A DNA stretch of 64,000 nt. It comes from Plumapathes pennacea. Its lineage: Eukaryota; Cnidaria; Anthozoa; Antipatharia; Myriopathidae. How positions within the stretch are numbered: the first letter of the stretch is position 1; every line of letters begins with the position of its first letter. The position numbers and the translations under genes were made by a program. Shown here in pieces: positions 1 through 11,966 of the stretch. Below the pieces are notes generated by a model that saw nothing but the letters and a program-made list of their open reading frames with translations, searched no databases and was not told where the DNA came from. The stretch spans positions 18,401,069 through 18,465,068 of the forward strand of contig OZ038463.1 of NCBI GenBank assembly GCA_964036295.1, written 5' to 3'.

Positions 1-2145
1 GCAAGCCAGATTTATTTTTTATTTTTGGCAGCTTTTATTGTTATGTATAGGGTTTGAAAGTGAATTAAACACCACTATATCGTTGAACAGAAACATCAAG
101 TTTTAAAAAGTCAGACCGTAGAAGGATGTTCCGTTGCACGAACGGATTTTTTACACGACAAGTCCACCGATTGATCGACTGATTTTATCGATACTGCAAA
201 TACAGCAACTCTGTTAGCCTGGTCAGGTTGACATGCTCACGATTTACATATGAAGAATGTCGTACACATAATCTGGTGCACGTATTGCGCACAAAGCAAT
301 TGCACAGAAAACAAATTACCGCTGTAATAAATAATAAGTAACTAGAAATACGATAATCGCAGATACCCCCTCACTCCGTCCTGCACTAGCATATATTAGA
401 AGTTTCGACGCAAAAAAATAAACAAAGAAGTAATGTGTCTATAGGATTTTATACGGCCTTTGACGTAACCAGTTTGTTGTAGTTGACGGAGCAAGCGTGT
501 TAAAATAACGTTTTACTACTTGTACTATACCAAGTGCTGAACACTTAAAGGAGAAAAAGAGTGGTCTGAATTATAGTAACTTTGTGTCACTAGTGGTTTA
601 CTAATTTTGCACAGAAAAATATATTTAAATTTCGCAAACCCCACCCCGCCTGGCCTCTCTTGCGTTACGCTACGCATTTTCTCACCAAATTTCCGAGTGA
701 GTCCACAACAAACCACGTCAAACCAGTGGAAATTAGCTTATTTTTACCCCAACATTTAGAAAACAAATTTCAAATTTCAAAAAATTATTCTTGTGATTAA
801 TCGCTTTACCACTCTATAATGGATCAGCTCTGACCCAATAAGAAAACAACATATATATCAGCATCAATTCCTTTTATTCTTAATTTCATTGTCATCATCA
901 TCATACAGCACACTATTCATTGTGTGCCCTTTTTATCATATTTTTGCGTTATATAAGCTCCATCAAGTGCTCCTGCCTGGTACGAAAACCCAAAACCTTT
1001 TAGGAAAAAGTAGGAACGTGGTCTCCAACCAAAAGCATGCAGGAGCACAATCCCTTGGGGGATAAGAGAATAATAACTATCATGAACTTAATACAGGTAA
1101 ACAGCCCTTTCACTCCCAAGCCTAAATGCAGAATCTCTCAGCTTTTTCAAAATACATTATATAAAATAAATTGTGTAGTGAGAAATGACAGTTTAGTCAG
1201 CAATCACTTAACCAAAAAGGTACAAAAAGCTACATATTCTCTATACTGTACAATACAGTACACTTTCAACTGAAGGAGAAAATTGAATATGATCACTCTT
1301 AGGTGTGAAAGGGTTTAAACTTGTTGTTACAACATTGGTTACTGTCTACCTTGGTGTTGGCCTTACTCACATGTTGTTGCCACTTATATTACATAACTGT
1401 ACTGAAGTTTTCGTTCATAAAAAGCAAACAACCCTCTAACAAATAAGTAAATAACAAAACCTTGTGTCAAAAAGGTACACATAGAAAAAAAATACTTGGC
1501 TCTGAGCATGTCATCCATTTGAGCACAATACAGTACCATTCCAAATTTTAAGAAAACATACAAATATACCGAATTTTTTTTGTGGAGTACTCAACAGAAT
1601 ATACAGAATATACCAGCCAATGTTTTTGAGAACATTTTCCTTTGGCATTCTTGTTAGATCAGACAATCGGGCCGTACATGTCAGCATTGAGTTCATTTTT
1701 GGCTCCTGACAATCTTACACTTTCATGATGTCAGTGACTTGGTATATGAGGATCCCTTAACAGCACAGGAGTTGACTTCTCAGCATGATTCCTTCACTTT
1801 AACATTTCCTTTAGCATGATCTTTGGAGATGAAAACACATGTTCAGGTTTTTGTCTTTGGTACATATTGTTGCAAATTTATCATACAGTACTTACCTATA
1901 AACAACATAGAAATTGAACTTCCATTTGGACCGAAATGTAAGTTGAGCCAAGGAACCTCTTTCTTTGCTCCTAAAAATCAGAAAAGGCACCAAGTTTTAA
2001 GTGGATTAATAAGATAATTCACATGATGTACACAATACAATGCACTTTCATAGCTAACCTGTACTATTCATCCACAATTGACATAAATCTTGGAAGGATG
2101 CTGCAAAGGAACTGGTGCACTGTAAATAAATACTTGTTGTCCGGG
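1..2145. other. Unassigned AT-rich flank
   Basis: No supportable gene. Short open frames here (up to 86 codons) show no recognisable domain and no start or splice context that convinces me. The DNA is AT-rich and ends at the 5' LTR of the gag-only retroelement. I see no tRNA, satellite or TIR in it. Confidence 0.6.
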
Positions 2146-2715
2146 TGTCAAGGATTATTCTTTATTATAAAGAATAATATTTCGGATATCCTGGAGCGAA
2201 CTTGTATTTGCAAACGGAAGAGCTCAAATTTGACCTTCGGACTTAGGTTTACAGTAGCCTTTAGGAGCATAGTTCATAACTGAGGTCAGCGAAGCATTTG
2301 CGTGTGCAGCACAAACCGCAGGAAAGGCATGGCACCAGGTTCGCAACGAATGTGCCTGTCGGTAAGCTTTACCTGCACGATTTGAGCTAAGCTACCAAGT
2401 GGTTGCACGGCATCGTGATGCACAGACACCCTCGGAGTCTTTGTAGTCGCCTATGCCGCGGAAATTCCGTCCATTCCTTTCCGGTCTAATCTCATTGTGG
2501 TTTTGCTATCCAATTTAGTTGTTTACCCAACAGGAAGTTTGTAACCGCCGTACGTGCTCCCTGAGCAAATTTAACCGCTAGTTTGTAGTGTAGAATTCAG
2601 TTGTGACTTGGGGCCCGAGCTCTCCGTTAGTCTCGAAGCTCTAGAGCTCAGCAGTTTCACGAATAAAGAAGTCAACGAGTCCAGAAGCGAGTCCCCTAAA
2701 ATCTGCTCCGTAACA
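2146..2715 (+). repeat. 5' LTR of gag-only element
   Basis: 570 bp with TG...CA ends. It matches the 3' copy at 4710-6071 once the 783-bp insertion there is removed; the block around GAGCTCTCCGTTAGTCTCG near the 3' end is conserved in both. It supplies the empty site that defines the insertion in the other LTR. Confidence 0.88.
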
Positions 2716-3251
2716 GATTTCTGGTGGAGAATCCGGGCACAACCGTTCCCGGTAAGACCTCTCAGTCTTGTAGTGAGTGTATCGAAGTTGTGAGTGTACT
2801 GTCAAGCCAGGCAACATGTAAAGTGTAAAGTAAGAACAATATGTAACAAAAAAGTCCAGAAAAAAAAAAACTCGGAAAAAAAAGGAAAAGAAAAAAATTA
2901 TGTATGTTATAGTTATATAGTCAACTGATTGATGTGTCGTTCCAAATGTTTGATAATCAATGCTAGGCGTCTATTTTAATGTTCATGCAGCAAGCTGACG
3001 ATTTTTCCAAGTTGATCTTGATCTCGCTGTGAGTTGATACGATATTGTTCGCGAGTTCGTCTTGGGTTAATCTAAGGTCTCAAACTGTTGACTCGAAGCA
3101 AAACTAAGGCTTTACTGACTTCTCAAAAGCAAAACCGGGTTTGGATCTAGACGAACCGGTAGCTCAATCGGTCTTGTCAGAATTAGAATCAGATTCAGAA
3201 TAAGAGTCGACGGAATCATTTCCTGACGAAATTGAAATAACAGAAAGTTTC

Positions 3252-4301
3252 ATGGCAGACGGCGGAGACCCAACAGCTCAGGCCACGGTACCCTTAATGG
3301 CAAAAGATGTTCTCCAGCTATTGGAGGACCAAAACCAGCGTTTTGCCGAGAAATGGAACACTTAAACAATCGCTTTGGCAAAAATTGTCGAAAACTCAAG
3401 CAAACCGACTGGGCCTCCCAAGTATAATAGCGTTAAGTTACCCACATTTTCCGGTAGCTTTAACGAAGATGTCAATGAATTTTTGACCAATTTCGAACGG
3501 GCAGCCACCTTTCATGGGTGGCAAAACGAACGAAAAGCGCAGGCGCTGCCCCTGCATTTAAAAGACAACGCCAGTATTTGGTTTAACACCAGTCCCGATT
3601 TAGCCGACAAGTCGTACGAGGGACTGATGGAAGCGATGAGAAATCAATTTCACTCGGCATCCGATAAATGGCTACTTCGCCAAAAATTAAACGATCGGGA
3701 ACAACTGTCAACCGAATCAGTAACGGAATATGCCGCAGACATAAGACGAACTTGTCAGCGAATCGATTTACCGCGCTCCGAAAGTGTAAACCATTTTTTG
3801 CAGGGCCTGAAACCCGAAATCAAGAATTATGTAGTGCTTCAACGGCCAGGGACACTAGAAGAAGCGGAAAATCATGCAAAATTAAAAGAGTCAGTGCCCG
3901 AGCCTAAAACGGACGACAAAATTGACGATTTGGTAAAAGCACTAACGCCATTGTTAAAATCGGCTCCGCCATCCACAATAGCTGCGTACGAGACCCACCA
4001 GTCATCTAGCAATCGCGTGAGCGAACGATCCCTGAACCGCGACAACATTGCCCATATTGTGCGCCAAGAATTGCGTCGCACGAGCGACAGCCGCGCCAAC
4101 AACAGGGGAAACACAAATCGTAACAGACGTACTTTTGACGGCCGTCCGATTTGTAATTATTGCAACAAACCAGGCCATGTGGCCTACGCCTGTCGTCAAC
4201 GGCAGGGACAACGGGACCCCAGGCTCCCAAATTATAACCCCGAGAGATATGCAGGCCAGTCGGAACAGCACCCGACAAGGCATTCCCCACCTTTAAACTA
4301 G
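3252..4301 (+). pseudogene. gag: Retrotransposon Gag, premature stop
   Basis: Capsid and nucleocapsid precursor of an LTR element. The ATG at 3252 opens a frame that is stopped by TAA at 3363-3365; the same frame then runs 308 codons to 4301. The C-terminal part carries a CCHC zinc knuckle (CNYCNKPGHVAYAC) after an Arg/Asn-rich stretch, as in nucleocapsids, and the central part resembles Ty3-type retrotransposon gag. Length is in the normal gag range. No pol frame follows: 4302-4709 holds only short unconvincing frames. The stop would remove most of the protein, so this copy is probably dead, although a family member could still act in trans. Function of the conserved parts follows family knowledge; the break is read directly. 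Confidence 0.85.
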
Positions 4302-4709
4302 ATTTGTTCTTATGTGAACGGGAAGCACATAAGGCCTTTGTAAGACAGCGATTAAATCAAAACGTGAACGAAAAACCGGAAACGCCCTTGGTTTGTGATA
4401 AACCAGAGAGAAACAGAGACGCGCAACAGCCTACGAACCAAATTTATTTCATGTCACGCGAGACTCCCTTCCCGACAGATGTAAAAACGAAACCATAAAA
4501 TATAGAGAAACGAACCGAATTTAAAGGCTACCATGCCCGCTCCGAGTACGATACGGCATTCGCTCCCCGGTACTTTTTTTATATATTCTTAGAAACACTT
4601 ACGTATGCAACCACAAGATCTCCCTCCAAATGTATTCTGCCAAATTGTTTTCTGTTTTTTTTTTCTTCTTTTTAGTCGCCGGAGTCGACTTTACAAAACA
4701 GTGGGGTAA

Positions 4710-6071
4710 TGTCAAGGGACAATTCGGAAGGTTTATTATAAAGAAAAATATTTAGGCTATCCTGAAGCGAACTTATATTTGCAAACGGAAGAGTTCAAAT
4801 TTGACCTTCGGACTTAGGTTTACAGTAGCCTTTAGGAGCATAGTTCATAACTGAGGTCAGCGAAGCATTTGCGTGTGCAGCACAAACCGCAGGAAATGCA
4901 TGGCGCCAGGTTCGCTACGAATGTGCCTGTCGGTAAGCTTTACCTGCACGATTTGAGCTAAGCTACCAAGTGGTTGCACGGCATCGTGATGCACAGACAC
5001 CTTCGGAGTCTTTGTAGTCGCCTATGCCGCGGAAATTCCGTCCATTCCTTTCCGGTCTAATCTCATTGTGGTTTTGCTATCCAATTTAGTTGTTTACCCA
5101 ACAGGAAGTTTGTAACCGCCGTACGTGCTCCCTGAGCATATTTAACCGCTAGTTTGTAGTGTAGAATTCAGTTCATCGCCAGAAATTCCGGACATTTTGC
5201 GTCCACGATTGCTTCCGGTCTTTCCCAGCGGCGTGCGGTATGAGCATGCGCTATTCACGCATTCAACATTGTTACATACTTTGCCTCAGTGGGGTGGGGG
5301 AGGGATGGGTTTCTCCGGTTCAAAAAGAGACTGCTACGTTTAGAAGACGTACCGCTGAACGACCTAGTTGAAATTAGCTTTCGTTTGGTGCAATTTTCAT
5401 GCGATTTGGAGCTTCCCAGCCCAAAATATCAACATCCGAAGTCAGCGTATTTCACGGGAGGTATTCGCCATGGCTGGCGAACTGGTGAACTGGTGAACTG
5501 CAAATTCAAACACAAAAAGTACACATCGAATTTGCTCCAGGGGACTGACTGAGGCTTCACAGTAGATGTTCAATCCTTCGACAATCAGGTACGGGGTAGA
5601 CATTTTGCGTTGTACCCAAGGTTCTTGTATTAAATGCAGCTTAAAAAGTGACAGTAGCCGGTTTTGAGCGTATTCTGCTATCAACCCCTTCTTACGTCGG
5701 CCGAAATTTTAAATTCAAAAAAGTACACATCGAATTTTACCGGAGATAAATATTTTTTGTACTGTTGTGTTTAGGAAGCTTTCCTCTTCCGAATGCTGCC
5801 CAGACATTTTTACAAACGTGCTTCAGTTAAGCGAAAAGCGCAATTTATTATCAGATCCCATACAATTCTTTGTTATTTCTTGAGCGGCTGTCAGCGTGAA
5901 ACCTGATGCCTCTTCCGAGATGGCGCGCAACCGGATGTCTGAAATTTCTGGCGATGTTGTGACTTGGAGCCCGAGCTCTCCGTTAGTCTCGAAGCTCTAG
6001 AGCTCAGCAGTTTCACGAATAAAGAAGTCAACGAGTCCAGAAGCGAGTCCCCTAAAATCTGCTCTGTAACA
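4710..6071 (+). repeat. 3' LTR of gag-only element (interrupted)
   Basis: Starts TGTCAAGG after a purine tract and ends CTGTAACA. Without the 5174-5956 insertion and duplicated TT it is about 577 bp, close to the 570-bp 5' LTR, with scattered substitutions. Confidence 0.87.
5174..5956. mobile_element. 783-bp TIR element inside an LTR, TT duplication
   Basis: Ends are inverted: left CATCGCCAGAAATTCCGGAC, right reads on the other strand CATCGCCAGAAATTTCAGAC. The intact 5' LTR has TTCAGTT then GTGAC; here TTCAGTT precedes the element and TTGTGAC follows it, so TT is duplicated. No transposase-like frame is present, so it is non-autonomous. Superfamily not assigned: a 2-bp TT duplication is not the TA of Tc1/mariner. 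Confidence 0.8.
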
Positions 6072-6604
6072 CTGGTATTAGAGGTCAATTTTTCCTCAAA
6101 ACACTGCTATAAATGTTTTTGGTTATTCCCGAGCGTAATATCAATTGTACATGGCGTAAAAACAAATGCACATCATCATATGGACAGCTATAGAAACTTC
6201 ACTGCATAGATCATAAATCACTGTAAATTAATTAGGCACTGATACTGTAGTAAAAATTGGCAAATATTCTAAATAACACAAAGTACAACTTTTGCAATGG
6301 TAAATCAAAGTACAAACACATGTATACAGTATTGTGTTCTCTTCGATCCTTGTGTATGAAAATGCAGCAAATAATAACAAAACACATTCAGTGGTCTGAT
6401 AAACATGAGTTCAGATTCAAAATTTTTTGGAACATTCAGGAACAAAATATCACCATGTATGTTTGTTCAGCTGTTCTTCGTTGTAAATAAACAATTACAA
6501 AGAATGGCCGTGTTGCAATTAATGCATAATTTTGCCAATTTGGCCATCAATACACAGAATCCAAATATAAATACAACAACCATAAAAGACATACAGAATA
6601 GTTT
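6072..6604. other. Unassigned AT-rich spacer
   Basis: Between the gag-only LTR and the Helitron-type exon. Short frames only. The last bases, read on the minus strand, are the start of an intron that follows the exon at 6615-7530. Confidence 0.5.
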
Positions 6605-7530
6605 TCAATTCTTACCTGCGCCTTGCTTCCTGATGATAAGAACGGGCAGATCACTCACATTGGCTGGAAGAGTGGTGAGAAATCCCTGAACATCCTGTGG
6701 CAAGTTGAGGACATGACCTTTGTACCCACGCTGGCCGCCGTGTTTCCGGTAAACACACATGATGGGGAAAGCTCTGGCGATCAACATATCCTCTACTTCG
6801 GTGAGGTCCTGTAGTTCTGCAGGCACTGTTCCAGGATCCATGTCGTTGTCAGCCGAGGACACGAAGTCTTTTTATCGCGCTTGCACCTGGTGCAGGTGTA
6901 GTTCTGCTCGGACATACTTTGGTTGGTGATCGGCCATGTTTCTTTGCATACCTTGCAGTGTAAGTGTCGGAGATTTTCCTCAAAGCGGTGAAAGGCAGTG
7001 AGTTCCTCCTGTACCCACTCTTGTTCGTGAAATGGAGGAGTTTCTGGATTTGCCCACCCACGGTTATGCAAATATTGTTGTTTCTGTCTGCGACGTTCTT
7101 CGAAAACTGCAGCACGTTGTTGTCGGCGTCGAGTGTTGGCTCCATTTTGAGCTTGAAGCCTGCGGGTATTCTGTTCAGACGATTCATTGGCACGTCGAGA
7201 AGCTACTTGCTGGCGATTGGATTCTCTTTGCGGAGTTCTCTGCTTGGCCCGCCTTTGTTTCTGAAGTTCCCGATTTGCTTTCAAGCGTTGTTCTCTTTGT
7301 GGAGTCCTTTCTTCGACCCGCTTTTGCTTCTGAAGCTCCCATTTTGCTTTCAAGCCTTGTTCTCTTTGTGGAGTCTTTTCGTCGGCACGTGATTGTCGTC
7401 CTTTCTCTAGACGTATTTGGCGCTGTTCGATTGTTTCACGATTTCGCCTTGCCCGTGCCTGTTCCCTTCTCTTTTGAAGACGAGCTTCGCGAGACCGTTC
7501 TGTTTCAAGTTTTCTAGTTTTCAAATTCAT
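6605..7530 (-). pseudogene. Helitron/PIF1-like protein, N-terminal exon, frameshifted
   Basis: Two overlapping minus-strand frames make one degraded exon. The first (7530 to 6793) is an Arg/Gln/Glu-rich coiled region with repeated RTPQRE units, then a Cys-rich patch (CKVCKETWP, CTRCKRDKK). The second (6862 to 6605) carries NDMDPGTVPAELQDLT and the segment MLIARAFPIMCVYRKHGGQR. I recognise this set from the N-terminal region of Helitron-associated helicase proteins (DUF6570-type). The switch between frames near 6850-6870 is a one-base shift. The second frame ends at a textbook splice donor on the minus strand (GCAG then GTAAGAATT, about 6615). No helicase or Rep domain follows, so only this exon survives. 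It could be the remains of the autonomous partner of the short Helitrons nearby; that link is inference. Confidence 0.6.
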
Positions 7531-8099
7531 TTTCGTGAACGCAGTTCAATTGTTGCTTCGTTCAAAATCTTAAAAACACTGGCGGAGACGTTAATCTATA
7601 ATCGACAGTGATTACGTAATTGCCTTATTAGGACATTGCTTTAGGCACCTGGCCTAAAAGGTCGCATCGCACACACCCACACACGAACATTAGATTTCGA
7701 GATGGCGACAGGCTTGGAGCCTTCAAATTAATGCATTAGAGTCGTGATTATTTCCCTCACTTCGTTCGGGGATCACTGAGTTGGACTTATCGAAACGACA
7801 GCATATGGCACGGGTACAAATATCTGACTTGACACTTCACTTTGTCGCCCTCAGCTGGTTCTTTAGGGTCAGAAATGTGCTTCAAAATTGCCTGAAGACA
7901 TAATGTACCGACGAGAGGTTGCTTTAAACCGCCGTCGTTGGTGTTGTTCTGGCTGTTTTACGTTGTATTTAAAATAATCAATCAAGATCATCTAAAAATC
8001 GATTCTCGCAGAGCCTTTGATTTCGTCGGGCATGCGCGTAAGACATCGGAGGGTCTGGGTACGAGATTGAAAACGTAGCAATACGCAGCCCTTAATATC
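7531..8099. other. Unassigned spacer
   Basis: No gene, repeat or RNA recognised. It separates the Helitron-type exon from the BEL/Pao fragments. Confidence 0.5.
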
Positions 8100-8460
8100 T
8101 TGTAGCCTTCACTACCCTCTCGATGCTGGAGTTGTGGCTGGTGGTAGTGCTGACGACGGTTACTGCAACACTTGCTTTGCTGGATTTCAACTCTTGGTTA
8201 ACTTGGCCAGCAGAACTGTTCTTTAACTGTTTCGGCCATTCTCTATCAGCCTTCAACAAGAAGAAAATACTACGCCACTACTTCTTGCTGTTCGCTAACT
8301 CGGCTGCCGTAGCTCTCCGTGATGCAATGTCTGTTGGATTTCTTTGGTGGGGCAGTACTTCCATGATTGCACTGGGACGTTTTCCGAGCCTCTGTCACTC
8401 GGTTCTACACAAACCGCTTGTGTATCTTATTCTTTGCGGGTTGATCTTGGGCTGATGTGT
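8100..8460 (-). pseudogene. BEL/Pao pol fragment
   Basis: On the minus strand a broken frame contains NPTDIASRRATAAELANSKK followed by WWRS and, after a gap, a WPKQ motif. This matches the conserved region after RNase H in BEL/Pao polyproteins (NPAD-ASRG ... LWW-GP). Stops and frame changes interrupt it. Together with 8470-9070 it shows that most of the reverse transcriptase was deleted between two ends of the same polyprotein. Confidence 0.6.
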
Positions 8461-8469
8461 CGACTCTCA

Positions 8470-9070
8470 ATGTATGTGTTGAGTTGACGCTAACTATACA
8501 CTCTGGGCTACACTTGCAGTTCAGGTCGACTGGTCCTGACACAACCGTCTGCACCAGTGAGAACATCAGCTTCAACTTCATTAGATGTAGCGGGTATTTC
8601 TGCTAGCTGCAATCCTTGCAGGTGCGGATATTTGCCATGTTAATTCCACTGCTTGGTTACTGAAGGCAGTTCAAGTGGTGGGTACACTGTAGGCATTTAC
8701 GTAAAGCTCCATGCCATCAAATCTGGTATTGGATAGTTGTACTAAATCACAATTTCTCAATTTGGGAGACTCATCATCAAGTGTCTTGATCAATATAACT
8801 CATCTGTTCCAACCAGGGGCTTCGCTGTGAAGCGTACGCTCGCTGACTGCAGGAGTCAAGGATAACTCTGACATTCACTTTCCTTTTTCTTGGTTGGTCA
8901 ATGGTTCTACGAAATGGGGTTCTGGCAGTTTCTAACAACACAGAGATGTTGCTATTCATGCACATACGAGTTGGTGTTTCCTTCATTTCTGGGTGGCAGC
9001 TGTCTTTTTCTTTGGTCGTGCTGTGCTCCACTGTCATGCTTGCGACGATCTTTCTTACAGAGAACTTCAT
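8470..9070 (-). pseudogene. BEL/Pao protease-region fragment
   Basis: A 97-codon minus-strand frame (9070 to 8777) includes VLLETARTPF and KVNVRVILDSCSQRAYASQR, the BEL/Pao aspartic protease pattern (LDSGSQ in active copies; here DSC). The broken continuation towards 8470 keeps FSNQAVELTWQ and EVEADVLTGAD, which are also typical of BEL/Pao. Several stops interrupt it. Orientation agrees with the 8100-8460 fragment. Confidence 0.6.
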
Positions 9071-9126
9071 GATGGTGGTTCAAATATTTGAGATGCGATA
9101 AGCAGTTTCTTGCAGTTTCTCTCTGT

Positions 9127-9191
9127 TCTATAGCTCAATTAAGCAGCAGCCTAGGAAACTGCTCTCAATAAGAGAAAGGCCTAGCCTTGGA
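9127..9191 (+). repeat. 65-bp dispersed repeat, copy 1
   Basis: Begins CTATAGCTCAATTAAGCAGC and ends GAAAGGCCTAGCC. A second copy lies at 12815-12880. The segment TAGCTCAATTAGG resembles a tRNA A box, so this may be the head of another SINE, but I cannot define its ends. Confidence 0.5.
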
Positions 9192-9195
9192 GGAG

Positions 9196-9370
9196 GCAGT
9201 GTGGCCGAGTGGTTAGAGCGCCGGACTTGAAATCCGGAGGTCCCAGGTTCAAGTCCCGATCTGACCACTAGCTGAATTTGTAACACGATAGCCCCGAGTT
9301 CAAATCCTCAGCCATACTATGTAAATAGCCAACTGGTTAGCCTCCAACCAGTTGGGATCCTTAACGAAAT
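9196..9370 (+). repeat. tRNA-derived SINE
   Basis: The head is a tRNA-like sequence with an A box (TGGCCGAGTGG, 9202-9212), an anticodon arm CCGGA-CTTGAAA-TCCGG (anticodon TGA, serine-like) and a B box (GGTTCAAGTCC, 9246-9256). A non-tRNA body follows, including CTAGCTGAATTTGT, GTAAATAGCCAACTGGTTAG and CCAGTTGGGATCCTTAAC. The tRNA acceptor stem does not pair well, so this is a SINE and not a functional tRNA. I associate this body with anthozoan genomes; that is recollection, not a search result. The 3' boundary is approximate. Confidence 0.75.
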
Positions 9371-9465
9371 TTCTTTCAGTTTATGAAATTTCGTTTCTGC
9401 ACTTTCAAGTCTCCCCAATTAGCACGGCAGTGCTAACTACATTGAGACTTAAATAAAGTGATTTA

Positions 9466-9506
9466 TCTCTATATAATAATACGCTTAGCAACCGCTGACC
9501 GCGTCT

Positions 9507-9543
<37 letters not shown>

Positions 9544-10524
9544 CAAATTGGTAATTTCGATTGGTGACGTAACAAATTAAACCGGTAATTAGATAATGGG
9601 TGGTTGAATTTCTGACGCAACAGTAATGCTTGCCTACTCGTTAGTCATAATTACCATACCGTCAGTTTGAATTGAATCGCCGGCACAAGCAAGCCAGAAA
9701 TCTTCTCCACCGTTGCCTTTCAACCAAGTCGAGGACGCGACTACTGAAGGTGAGAATTCCGCTTGAGTTTAAAAAAATAATTTTAGCTGTCAGGTGACTG
9801 GATGACCGCATGTTTGAAAAACGGGGAGATTTTGATGTCGACCGATCGGTGGTTCGGCGAGTTGAGTACGGTCGAGTGGCATACATGCACTACAGAAATT
9901 TGTACTTTGATGCGGTAAACTGCGTTCGAGATGCTTGAAATGGAATTCAAAAAGGAAAAAAAAGACAAAAAAAATATTAGGTAAAAAGAAATCCGTTGAG
10001 GACGCGATTACTGAAGGTAAGAATTCCGTTTGAGTTTAGAAAAAGAATTTCAGGTGTGTGGTGTCTGGGTGTCGGGGTAATGCTGCCGCATGTTCGGAAA
10101 ACGGGAAGGTTTGGATGTCAGACGATCGGTGGTTCAACGAGTCGAGTATGGTCGAGTAGTACATGCACTACAGGAAAATTTGTATTTTGACGCGGTAAAC
10201 TGCGTTTGAGATGCTCAAAATTGAATTCAAAAAGGAAAAAAGAAAGAAAGAGTTTCTAAAAACGGGGAGATTTCGAATGTCGATCGATTGGCGATTCATC
10301 GAGCGCTACGGGTCGAGTGCTACAGAGAGAGTTTGATGTCGATCAGTCGGTGGTTTGACGAGTCGAATACGGTTGAATGGTAAATGCTCAAAGAGGTTTG
10401 TACTTGAACACAGTATAGTGCGTTCGAGATGCTCAAAATGGAATTCAAACAGGAAAAAAAAAAGAAAGAAAAAACATTAGGAAAAAAGAAATTCGATCCC
10501 TGTATTTTACGGGGGTCCTGCTAG
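9466..10524 (+). mobile_element. Non-autonomous Helitron (copy A)
   Basis: Starts TCTCTATATAATAATACGC, ends with the hairpin CCCTGTA/TACGGG followed by GTCCTGCTAG, and sits between A (9465) and T (10525): the Helitron signature (5' TC, 3' hairpin plus CTRR, A/T insertion). A TG microsatellite lies at about 9510-9541. The interior has two related blocks, each with a GACGATCGGTGG-type segment. No Rep/helicase. This copy is the empty-site reference for the insertion inside copy E. Confidence 0.85.
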
Positions 10525-10714
10525 TTTTATTTTATTCTTGCCACATGACCAAATCTAAAGCACACAAAACAAAACTTTCCTTTCGCTCGAAAGGCTCGAC
10601 GGGTTGTCACATGGGTTTGTCAAATGCATGTTGCATTTGACTGAGGGGTGCTGTTTACCACAAAAGGTGCAGGACGGACCAGTAGACATGGTAGTGTAGA
10701 AAAATAATAATAAA

Positions 10715-11276
10715 CTAGCGGGACTCCCGTAAAATACGGGGATCGGATTTCTTTTTTCCTAATACTTTTTGTCTTCTTTTTTCCGTTTTGAATTCCATTT
10801 TGAGAATCTCGAACGCAGTTTACCGTGTCCAAGTACAAACTTCTGTAGTGCTTTTACCACTCAACCGTACTCGACTCGTCGAACCACCGATCGTCCGACA
10901 TCAAAATCTTCCCGTTTTTCGAACACTCCGCAGCATCAGCCCGACATCCAGTCACTTGACACTCTGAAATTCTCTTTTTAAACTCAAACGGGATTCTCAC
11001 CTTCAGTAATCGCGTCCCGTGGGTTTGGTTGAAAGGCAACGGTCGAGAAGATTTTCTGGCTTGCTTTTCCCGGCGATTCAGTTCGAATTGATGGTATGGT
11101 AATTATGACTAACGATCTTACGCGAGCATTAACGTTGAGCCAAAAATTCAGACCACGCATTATCTAATTATCGGTTTAATTTGTTGCGTCACAAATCGAA
11201 ATTAACAATTTGTTACACACACACACACAAACATGAGCCGCGGTCAGCGGTTGCTAAGCGTATTATTATATAGAGA
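10715..11276 (-). mobile_element. Non-autonomous Helitron (copy B, array member)
   Basis: Read on the minus strand it runs from TCTCTATATAATAATACG to the hairpin CCCGTATTTTACGGG and CCCGCTAG. It abuts copy C with no intervening base and carries an AC/TG microsatellite at about 11214-11229. Confidence 0.8.
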
Positions 11277-11884
11277 CTAGCGGGACTCCCGTAAAATACG
11301 GTGATCGGATTTTTTTTCCTAATATTTTTGGTCTTTTTTTCCTCTTTGAATTCCATTTTGAGCATCTCGAACGCAGTTTACAGTTTCCAAGCACAAACTT
11401 CTATAGTGCATTTACCACTCGACCGTACTCAAAATCTCTCCGTTTTTCGAAATTCTTTTCTTTCTTTTCTCCTTTTTGAATTCAATTTCGAGCATCTCAA
11501 ACATAGTCTACCGCGTCAAAGTACATGCTTCACTATAGTGCATGTACCACTCGATCATACTCGACTCGTCGAACCACCGATCGTCCGACATTAAAATCTT
11601 CCGTCTTTCGAACATGCGGCAGCATCACCCCGCCATCCAGACACCTGAAATTCTTCTTCTTAACTCAAATGGAACTCTCACTTTCAGTAATCGCGTCCCG
11701 TGGGCTTGGTTGAAAGGCAACGGTCGCGAAGATTTCTGGCCTGCTTTTCCCGGCGATTCAATTCGAATTAGTAATTATGCACTAACGAGTACGCGAGCAT
11801 TTGTTGCATCAGAAATTCAAACCACGACATTATTTAATTACCGGTTTAATTTGTTACGTCACAAACCGAAATTATATCAATTTG

Positions 11885-11925
<41 letters not shown>

Positions 11926-11966
11926 AGCCGCGGTCAGCGGTTGCTAAGCGTATTATTATATAGAGA
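11277..11966 (-). mobile_element. Non-autonomous Helitron (copy C, array member)
   Basis: Same termini as copies A and B. Its 5' TC (minus strand) touches the CTAG-type end of copy D and its own CTAG touches the TC of copy B. AC microsatellite at about 11887-11922. Length differs from B and D through internal deletions. Confidence 0.8.

Larger units (their letters stand above)
2146..6071 (+). mobile_element. Gag-only LTR retrotransposon
   Basis: Two related LTRs begin TGTCAAGG and end GTAACA. They bracket a roughly 2-kb interior that holds a gag gene and nothing else: no protease, reverse transcriptase, RNase H or integrase. A purine-rich tract (GTGGGGTAA) lies directly before the 3' LTR and a TGGTGGAGAATCC primer-site candidate follows the 5' LTR by about six bases. 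The 3' LTR is interrupted by a separate TIR element at 5174-5956. I found no matching target duplication at the outer ends (ccggg versus ctggt), so one flank may be rearranged. This is either a pol-deleted copy or a genuine non-autonomous gag-only family. Confidence 0.85.

Noticed and set aside
1..2145. Host gene exons
   Set aside because: Frames are short, lack splice partners and domain similarity.
9198..9269. Functional tRNA-Ser(TGA) gene
   Set aside because: A and B boxes and the anticodon arm are good, but the acceptor strands do not pair, the long serine variable arm is missing, and a SINE body follows.
9510..9541. TG repeat and its AC counterparts as meaningful coding (THTHTH frames)
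   Set aside because: Simple microsatellites inside Helitron copies; the frames are by-products.
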